A stretch of DNA of 59,627 nt. Origin: an uncultured Bacteroidales bacterium. GTDB lineage: Bacteria; Bacteroidota; Bacteroidia; Bacteroidales; CAIWKO01. The DNA is taken from NCBI GenBank assembly GCA_903913285.1, contig CAIWKO010000051.1:1-59627 (forward strand), written 5' to 3'. This document shows, piece by piece, positions 8,963 through 14,587 of this stretch (positions are counted from its first letter, which is position 1; the number at the start of each line of letters is the position of its first letter). The notes below the pieces were generated by a model that did not search any database, was not told the origin of the DNA, and worked only from the letters and a program-made list of their open reading frames with translations. The position numbers and the translations under genes were made by a program.

Positions 8963-9880
8963 ATGAAAACACTTGTATTTTTTGTTTCGGCATTATTAAT
9001 TCCCGCTTTTTTGTTCAGTCAGGGTCTGGGTCAAAGGCAGATCAGTTCACAGACTTCTAATTCGGGGTTTCAAGCACAACAATGTTCATATTCTCTTCAG
9101 CAAGTTCAACCAACGAGCACTTATCAAATTCAGCAAACGGTTCAACCGACAATTCAACAGCAGTCGGTTCAGCAAAATCAAACCGATTATCAGTCGCATT
9201 CGCAGTTGCAAAACGGATATAATAACACAAAAATTGAAAGAAATTCCAATAATGAATATTCCAATTCAAAATCAGAAGGTAAACTTTCCGATAAAAATTA
9301 TGGATCCAATGCCATCAATATCAGTAATGTCTTATCAAAGACTATAACGGTTGATAAAGGAAATGTTGTATCGCAGAAAAAACATATCAACAATTTGGTT
9401 AGACCCCGACCTATTGTTTTATACAGCAAATTGAATGGTATCGCAACTACTAATTATCCGATAGGTGTTGATGCTAATATTAAAAATTTGCCCGAAAAGC
9501 TACCTAAATCTGTTATTAGCCCTGCCAAAGTTTATTGGTTAACTCCAACTGTGCGGCTGCTCAATTGTTACGGAAGCGCCCGAAGGTTTTCTGATATTGA
9601 TGGATATGGTGTTTATGCAGGCTCTTTTAATAATTATCAATATTGCCTGGCAGTAAGCAATTGGTTGAGAAAGAAATATAAAGCTGAATACTTTATATTT
9701 GAAGATATTTCGCATGGAGTTCATTTTCATTTGGTGTTCGGAAGATGGGTTAGTCATTATTCCGCTACTATCTTTAGAGGAAAAGTAAGTGAAGATGTGC
9801 CATACGCATATATTGTGAGATGGACACAAGATTTTAAGGTTTTTGGTTTTGACCAAAATTTGATATACCCAAAACCCTAA
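8963..9880 (+). CDS. Secreted Gln-rich protein with a SPOR-like C-terminal domain
   Basis: The 305-residue product has a signal peptide (MKTLVFFVSALLIPAFLFSQ), then a Gln/Asn/Ser-rich low-complexity stretch (about residues 20-110) and a linker. A C-terminal domain (about 205-290) carries YGVYAGSFNNYQYCLAVSNW and a later HFHLVFGRWVSHYSA. This two-part pattern (V-GSF-N-A-L, then Y-V-G-A) resembles SPOR domains, which bind denuded septal peptidoglycan. An extracytoplasmic envelope role is inferred. The gene is flanked by 26-bp direct repeats, and its stop codon lies inside the right copy. Confidence 0.6.
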   Translation: MKTLVFFVSALLIPAFLFSQGLGQRQISSQTSNSGFQAQQCSYSLQQVQPTSTYQIQQTVQPTIQQQSVQQNQTDYQSHSQLQNGYNNTKIERNSNNEYSNSKSEGKLSDKNYGSNAINISNVLSKTITVDKGNVVSQKKHINNLVRPRPIVLYSKLNGIATTNYPIGVDANIKNLPEKLPKSVISPAKVYWLTPTVRLLNCYGSARRFSDIDGYGVYAGSFNNYQYCLAVSNWLRKKYKAEYFIFEDISHGVHFHLVFGRWVSHYSATIFRGKVSEDVPYAYIVRWTQDFKVFGFDQNLIYPKP

Positions 9881-9900
9881 AATTTACCGTTAACTTTTTT
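9875..9900. repeat. 26-bp direct repeat, right copy
   Basis: Identical to 8825-8850. It overlaps the stop codon of the SPOR-domain gene. A further 16-base copy of its TACCGTTAACTTTTTT core follows at 9906-9921. Confidence 0.85.
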
Positions 9901-10044
9901 TATGCTACCGTTAACTTTTTTGTTCTTGTTTTAGAAAACGTCTTGATGTATTTTTGTTTCGTCTTTACGGATCCATTAAAATTATCCCCTGTTCTTTTTT
10001 TCAAAACCGTGAAGACTATCAATGGTTGATTTTGGTTTATACTT

Positions 10045-10074
10045 GAAAAAGCGCCTGAGTTCGGGCGCTTTTTT
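10045..10074 (+). terminator. Rho-independent terminator
   Basis: AAAAAAGCGCC, an 8-base loop, then GGCGCTTTTTT. It is likely to end transcripts from the SPOR-domain gene. Confidence 0.8.
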
Positions 10075-10151
10075 ATTATATTATCAACATGAAACACAGA
10101 AATGAAGTAGATTAGAAAGTGAACTTGTGAAGAATATTACTGACTTGATGA

Positions 10152-10510
10152 ATTACAACTATCATTTGTCGAATTACAACTATCATTTGTAGAATTACAA
10201 CTATCATTTGCCGAATTACAACTATCATTTGTAGAATTACAACTATCATTTGTCGAATTACAACTATCATATACCGATTGACAACTATCATTTGCCGAAT
10301 TACAACTATCATATACCGAATGACAACTATCATTTGTTGAATGACAACCATCATTTGCCGAATGACAACCATCATTCGTTGAATGATAACTATCATTTGT
10401 CGAAAGACAACTATCATTTGATGAATGACAACTATCATTTGCCGAATGACAACCATCATTTGCCGAATGACAACCATCATTCGTTGAATGATAACTATCA
10501 TTTGTCGAAT
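10152..10510. repeat. 21-bp tandem repeat array 2
   Basis: About 17 direct copies of a 21-bp unit read as CTATCATTTGTCGAATTACA plus one base. CTATCA starts run every 21 bases from 10159 to about 10495; later copies drift to CCATCATTTGCCGAATGACA. Both strands have open frames through it because 21 is divisible by three. There are no spacers, so it is not CRISPR. It lies between two plus-strand genes. Confidence 0.95.
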
Positions 10511-10780
10511 GCTAAGAGTAATTGGTCAAATGTGAGTTGTAATCGGTTGAGTCTCGGTAAAAAAAAACTTTGTTTTGATAATAATGATGAAAGAAATTGA
10601 AATGGATTTTTGCTTATGACGATGATGAATTGTGGAATTTTTATGGAAATATCTGTGATTGGAAAAATGATTTTATTTCAGCACAATACATTTTTTTATT
10701 TATCGTTTTAAGCATATAATTAAAAATAAACTATGCTGAAATTTCTACGTTTTTGATGTTTAATTTAAAATTCAAAAATT

Positions 10781-11422
10781 ATGAAAAAAAGTGCTTTAAT
10801 TATTGGACTTGGATTAAGTCTGTTCTTTTTTGTATCCTGTAATAAAAAAGATACTTCTACACCGGTAACTACTACACCTGCAGTTTCTGATTATTTTCCG
10901 ATGGCTGTCGGTGATTATTGGGTTTATCAGCAAACACAGTATGATAGTAGCGGAAATATTATTCCTCAGACCTGGAAAAATGATTCGGTGGTAGTAAAAA
11001 ACGATACGGTATTTAATAATAAAACGTATCACATTCTTATGGATTATAATTGTCTGGGAATGACAACATATTCTGCAGAATATTATAGAGACTCTTCTGA
11101 TTGTATCGTAAACGAACATGGCGAAGTTATTTTTAGTATTAAAACACCCGGGATTATTTATACGGATATTTTGTCTTCCGATACAATTGCCTATGTGAAT
11201 TATTCATACAATGGTAGTTCTACAAATATAACCGTACCGGCAGGAACCTTCACTTGTGTCGATTTCAAAGGCGAAGTTTACAGAAAAGTTGATAATTTTA
11301 ATACTGCATATTTAGTTCATAAATACAATTATGCAAATATTGGTACAGTAAAAAAAATGAAATTATTTGTTGCCTCGCTTATTCGAATAGATTTTGATTT
11401 ACTGTCGTATCATATACAATAA
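10781..11422 (+). CDS. Lipoprotein of unknown function, 213 aa
   Basis: The product begins with a lipoprotein signal (MKKSALIIGLGLSLFFFVSC, lipobox Cys at residue 20) and a Thr/Pro-rich linker. A globular beta-rich domain starting DYFPMAVGDYWVYQ follows; this 'W-Y-Q' opening is common in Bacteroidota lipoproteins of unknown role. It is expected at the outer membrane. About 270 bases of AT-rich DNA without features lie upstream, after the repeat array. The family is not recognised further. Confidence 0.7.
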   Translation: MKKSALIIGLGLSLFFFVSCNKKDTSTPVTTTPAVSDYFPMAVGDYWVYQQTQYDSSGNIIPQTWKNDSVVVKNDTVFNNKTYHILMDYNCLGMTTYSAEYYRDSSDCIVNEHGEVIFSIKTPGIIYTDILSSDTIAYVNYSYNGSSTNITVPAGTFTCVDFKGEVYRKVDNFNTAYLVHKYNYANIGTVKKMKLFVASLIRIDFDLLSYHIQ

Positions 11423-11480
11423 AAAGACAATAAAATATCATTGAAATAAATACGGATTGCAACTATCTTAATGTTTTTCA

Positions 11481-11508
11481 GAAGGGATATAATGCATTGT
11501 ATCCCTTC
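11481..11508. terminator. Hairpin between convergent genes
   Basis: GAAGGGATA (11481-11489) and its complement (11500-11508) form a 9-bp stem with a 10-base loop. The T-run is weak. It lies between the lipoprotein gene and the acetate transporter gene, which are convergent. Confidence 0.5.
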
Positions 11509-11561
11509 AATGTTTATAACTCCGAACCTATAATCTGTTCCAAAAACGAAAATTCCCCTAT

Positions 11562-12149
11562 TTATTTTTTTGCTCCTATCGGAAACACGGTTTTTCCATA
11601 GAGCTCGTTGATGAGTTGAGCCATGGCAGTGTAAAGTGCTGCAAGTCCACAAACGATGCCTTCGTAGCCTGCAGTGTGATGTATGCATTCGTTGCCTGTT
11701 ACGTTGGCAGTGATCAACAGTATGAACAGTATGACCAACAGGCTAAAAACGATCTGCAGAGCACGGTTCAATTTGAAAGTTCCGACCAGCATAAAGGTTG
11801 AGAATAAACACCAAACTCCGAGAAACGAAACCATAGAAGCTTTTGAAGGTGCGTCTCCCCAACCGAGTTTCGGCATTACCATCAGTGCCACGAGCGATAT
11901 CCAAAAAAATCCGTAAGAGATAAAAGCAGTGAAGCCGAAGGTGTTCTTTTTCTTAGCTTCCATGATGCCTGCAATTACCTGGGCAATACCACCGTAAAAG
12001 ATACCCATGGCAAATATCATGGTATCCATGGCAAAAAAGCCAGCATTATGTATGTTTAATAAAATGGTGGTCAGCCCGAAAGCTGCCAAACCCAAAGGAG
12101 CTGGATTGGAACTGGTGTCGGCAATTTTAACAATGGTTTCTTCCTGCAT
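11562..12149 (-). CDS. Acetate uptake transporter (GPR1/FUN34/YaaH, SatP-like)
   Basis: The 195-residue protein has six predicted membrane segments and the family signature NPAPLGLAAFGLTT near residue 15, which in this family lines the anion-selective pore. E. coli SatP takes up acetate and succinate in symport with protons. The length matches the family. It has its own promoter box (12191-12198) and is transcribed toward the lipoprotein gene. It sits beside the Crp/Fnr gene on the same strand, about 190 bases downstream of it. Confidence 0.92.
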   Translation of the reverse strand: MQEETIVKIADTSSNPAPLGLAAFGLTTILLNIHNAGFFAMDTMIFAMGIFYGGIAQVIAGIMEAKKKNTFGFTAFISYGFFWISLVALMVMPKLGWGDAPSKASMVSFLGVWCLFSTFMLVGTFKLNRALQIVFSLLVILFILLITANVTGNECIHHTAGYEGIVCGLAALYTAMAQLINELYGKTVFPIGAKK

Positions 12150-12190
12150 TTTAAATTGATTTGATGAATACTAAATGAATTAATTTTCAA

Positions 12191-12198
12191 CAAAAATA
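12191..12198 (-). promoter_or_regulatory. -7 promoter box of the acetate transporter gene
   Basis: On the minus strand this reads TATTTTTG, matching TAnnTTTG, 41 bases upstream of the start codon. Confidence 0.55.
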
Positions 12199-12336
12199 GG
12201 ATAATAATTTATAAAATAAAAACTTTTGAATTGAAGTCAAATAAAAAATAAGAAACCAATACGGTTATTTCTGGAAATACCCAAGTGGTAGTGTAAAAGA
12301 AGAAAATAGTAAATAGGTTGCAACTCGAAAGACGGA

Positions 12337-13017
12337 TTATCCTTTTTCGCTGATCTGTTCCAAAACATCTCTATTTAGAATGGTAATTTCTTTTCCTTTA
12401 AATTCAATAAGTTTATTACTACTAAAATCGGAAAGTACACGGCTCACACTTTCGCGGGAAGTGCCGACAAGGTCGGCTAATTCACTTTGAGTTAAGGGGA
12501 AATTGAAATGATTGCTGTTAAAGATATTATCCGACATGCATATTAAACGTTCGGCTACCATACCCGGCACCTGCTTTTGTGATTGGTTTGCGTAGCGTTC
12601 GTAATCCTGCAATTCATTCTCACAGAGTTCAACAATAATTTCGTAAGCGAATTTCCCGTTCTTGAAAATAAAATTCCGAAACAGATTGCTGTCAATAAAA
12701 CATACGGTAGTTTCTTCAATGGCTGTGGCCGAATATTTGTTGATTTTGTTCCCGAAAGTGGTTGGAATTCCAAAATATGAAGGTGCTTTCACGATCCGAA
12801 GTATTTTTTCTTTCGAAGGACCCTGCATATGGATTTTCACGATACCGGTTCTTAAATAAGCAACGTTTGTTGATAATGCTCCTTGTTTGAAAATTAGATC
12901 GCCCTTTTTAAAAGTAACCATAGCACGGTTCTTATCAAGTATCTCAAATTCATCATCACTCAGAACTTTGGTGGCTGAAGATTTGAATGGGCAAGTTTTA
13001 CAGTTATGATTCGTCAT
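12337..13017 (-). CDS. Crp/Fnr family transcriptional regulator, divergent from the sulfur/Hdr cluster
   Basis: The 226-residue protein has an N-terminal cyclic-nucleotide-binding-like beta-roll (about 25-140), a dimerisation helix and a C-terminal winged helix (about 150-226). The recognition helix TSRESVSRVLSDF carries R188, E189 and R193, at the same spacing as E. coli CRP R180, E181 and R185, which read TGTGA. A TGTGA-N6-TCACA palindrome is present 47 bases upstream of its own start. NCKTCPF at residues 5-11 has a C-x-x-C, but it is not the four-Cys set of FNR, so an iron-sulfur sensor is only possible. It is divergent from the DsrE-TusA-Hdr cluster. Autoregulation and control of the cluster are inferred. 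Confidence 0.9.
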   Translation of the reverse strand: MTNHNCKTCPFKSSATKVLSDDEFEILDKNRAMVTFKKGDLIFKQGALSTNVAYLRTGIVKIHMQGPSKEKILRIVKAPSYFGIPTTFGNKINKYSATAIEETTVCFIDSNLFRNFIFKNGKFAYEIIVELCENELQDYERYANQSQKQVPGMVAERLICMSDNIFNSNHFNFPLTQSELADLVGTSRESVSRVLSDFSSNKLIEFKGKEITILNRDVLEQISEKG

Positions 13018-13040
13018 AGAAAGTTCCTATAGAGAAATGT

Positions 13041-13048
13041 AAAGATAC
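13041..13048 (-). promoter_or_regulatory. -7-like promoter box of the Crp/Fnr gene
   Basis: On the minus strand this reads TATCTTTA, one base from TAnnTTTG, 23 bases upstream of the regulator start. The palindrome at 13064-13081 covers its expected -33 region, which would suit autorepression. Confidence 0.45.
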
Positions 13049-13063
13049 GAAAAAAAATCGAGA

Positions 13064-13081
13064 TGTGATATAAATCACATT
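13064..13081. promoter_or_regulatory. CRP-type operator palindrome
   Basis: ATGTGATATAAATCACAT is a perfect 18-bp palindrome with the classic TGTGA-N6-TCACA half-sites. It lies in the 146-base divergent intergenic region between the Crp/Fnr gene and the DsrE-like gene. Its centre is roughly 70-75 bases upstream of the transcription start expected from the -7 box at 13133-13140, a typical class I activation distance. Confidence 0.85.
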
Positions 13082-13132
13082 ATAAATTGTATAACCGCAT
13101 AGTAAAAATGGAATAGTAAGTGAAAAGCTGTT

Positions 13133-13140
13133 TATTTTTG
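13133..13140 (+). promoter_or_regulatory. -7 promoter box of the DsrE/TusA/Hdr cluster
   Basis: TATTTTTG matches TAnnTTTG and lies 23 bases upstream of the DsrE-like gene start. Confidence 0.6.
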
Positions 13141-13163
13141 CATTAACCAAAACAATAAATCGT

Positions 13164-13709
13164 ATGAGTATGGATTTTGAAAATCAAATATTGGAATTGC
13201 AAAAGAAAGTCGGTAAACTCGAAAAAGGAACCAAAGACCAATTGTCGATGGTGGTTTTTTCAGGAGACCTTGACAAAATTCTTGCCGCAATGATCATTGC
13301 TACCGGAGCTGTAGCTTATGATATGCAAGTGAAATTATTTTTTACATTTTGGGCAACAGCCTCTTTGCGCGACCCGAAGAAAAAAGCAAGCGGAAAATCA
13401 TTTATGGGCAAAATGTTCGGAATGATGCTGCCAAAAGGAAAGAACAAACTGAAATTATCGAAGATGAACATGGCCGGAATGGGTGCCGCTATGATAAAAG
13501 GTTTGATGAAGAAAAAGAATGTGGCTTCGTTGGATGAACTTTTTAAAGTGGCCGGTGAACTTGGTGTGGTGATCAACATTTGTGAAATGTCGATGGATCT
13601 GATGGGCTTCAAAAAAGAAGAAATGATCGATTACCCGAATCTGAACGTGTGCGGAGTCGCAACATTTTTGGCTGATGCATCGGAAAGCAAAGTGCAATTA
13701 TTTATTTAA
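13164..13709 (+). CDS. DsrE/DsrF-like (DsrE2-type) sulfur-transfer protein
   Basis: The 181-residue protein has a short N-terminal coiled-coil segment (ILELQKKVGKLEKG) and then a DsrE2-type domain: FSGDLDKILAAMIIATGAVA near residue 30 and INICEMSMDLMGFKKEEMID near 135. NVCGVATFLADA follows at the C-terminus. The Cys in CEMSMDLMG is the candidate persulfide carrier. DsrE2 proteins are commonly encoded beside TusA and pass sulfane sulfur between carriers in the cytoplasm or at the membrane. It is the first gene of the cluster, with TusA 25 bases downstream. An alternative start two codons in (MDFEN) is equally possible. Confidence 0.82.
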   Translation: MSMDFENQILELQKKVGKLEKGTKDQLSMVVFSGDLDKILAAMIIATGAVAYDMQVKLFFTFWATASLRDPKKKASGKSFMGKMFGMMLPKGKNKLKLSKMNMAGMGAAMIKGLMKKKNVASLDELFKVAGELGVVINICEMSMDLMGFKKEEMIDYPNLNVCGVATFLADASESKVQLFI

Positions 13710-13734
13710 TTATTTATTAGAGGAGAATTTTAAA

Positions 13735-13986
13735 ATGACAACAGAAGAATTAAAAACAATTACAGCAAACCAAATAGTTGATGCAAGAGGAACAGCATGT
13801 CCCGGTCCGTTATTGGCAGCAAAAAAAGCGATAGGTGAAATTGAATCAGGAGAAGTAATGGAAATACTATCGTCTGATGAAGGTACAAAACACGATATTC
13901 CTCGTTGGTGCGAAAAAATGGAGCATGAATTTTTAGGCATCGTTGAAGAGGATAGTTATACAAGATTATTTTTGAAAAAAGCCTGA
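13735..13986 (+). CDS. tusA: TusA-family sulfur carrier protein
   Basis: The 83-residue product starts at 13735, because an AGGAG sits 9 bases upstream; the longer frame from 13675 lacks support and overlaps the DsrE gene. It contains DARGTACPGPLLAAKKAIG, the TusA signature in which the Cys of CPxP carries a persulfide. The rest (VMEILSSDEGTKHDIPRWCE) matches the two-layer alpha/beta fold. TusA receives sulfur from a cysteine desulfurase or rhodanese and delivers it to tRNA thiolation or to dissimilatory sulfur enzymes. Here the DsrE-like and Hdr genes suggest the second use (inference). Confidence 0.9.
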   Translation: MTTEELKTITANQIVDARGTACPGPLLAAKKAIGEIESGEVMEILSSDEGTKHDIPRWCEKMEHEFLGIVEEDSYTRLFLKKA

Positions 13987-14025
13987 CAACACTTTTAGGT
14001 TGATAGTTTTATTGAAAGTTTTTTG

Positions 14026-14043
14026 TAGCACAAAATAGTGCTA
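14026..14043 (+). other. Small intra-cluster hairpin
   Basis: TAGCAC-AAAATA-GTGCTA is a perfect 6-bp stem in the 136-base gap between tusA and the MvhD-like gene. It has no T-run, so it may mark RNA processing rather than termination. Confidence 0.35.
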
Positions 14044-14122
14044 GTGCTATTGATTTATCATAAAATAAAAACAAATAAACCGTTTAAATATTAACTAATC
14101 AGTTCTTTAATAAATCATCAAT

Positions 14123-14587
14123 ATGTCAAACGAAAATTTTAAACCGAAGATATTGGTTTTTTCCACTGATAAGATCTCTGACCCGGGAATCGATCAGGCA
14201 GGACTAAGAAAGATACATTATTCTCCGTCAGTTTATGTGATCAGTTTGCCTTGTTCATCGGGAATTAAACCCAGATGGATTATGCGTGCTTTTGAAAAAG
14301 GTTTCGACGGCGTCTTCATAGCTGCCGACGGACATGAATGTTCGTATAGTCCGAAATGTGCTGAACATACTAATAATATCATTCTGGAATCACAAACATT
14401 GATGAAAGCAAACAACATCAGTCCTAAACGCATCCGTATGGCTGCTATTTGTTCAGTTTGTGCAGAACCTTTTTCAGGACACATGGATAATTTCAGCAGG
14501 ATATTGTTTGAACTTGGCGATATAAACACTGAAAAAATCAAATACAGTAAAACTAATAACGAAATCAAAGATGAACCAAAAGGATAA
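14123..14587 (+). CDS. MvhD/FrhD-like iron-sulfur subunit with altered cysteine set
   Basis: The 154-residue protein has the layout of MvhD, the small [2Fe-2S] protein that passes electrons to HdrA: LRKIHYSPSVYVISLPCSSG, then a helix and GFDGVFIAADGHECSYSPKC. The usual N-terminal C-x-x-C (CNWC) is replaced by FSTD, and the first Cys of GCHxGDCHY by ADGHECSY. The remaining Cys are C44, C73, C79, C110 and C113 (SVCAEPFSG), enough for a cluster but arranged differently. Its last 17 bases overlap the start of the HdrA-like gene, implying translational coupling and a shared complex. Confidence 0.7.
   Translation: MSNENFKPKILVFSTDKISDPGIDQAGLRKIHYSPSVYVISLPCSSGIKPRWIMRAFEKGFDGVFIAADGHECSYSPKCAEHTNNIILESQTLMKANNISPKRIRMAAICSVCAEPFSGHMDNFSRILFELGDINTEKIKYSKTNNEIKDEPKG

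Noticed and set aside
10112-10600. Overlapping open frames on both strands across repeat array 2
   Set aside because: Frames on both strands exist only because of the 21-bp period; the products (repeated MIVVIRQ-type or NYHL-type units) resemble no protein.
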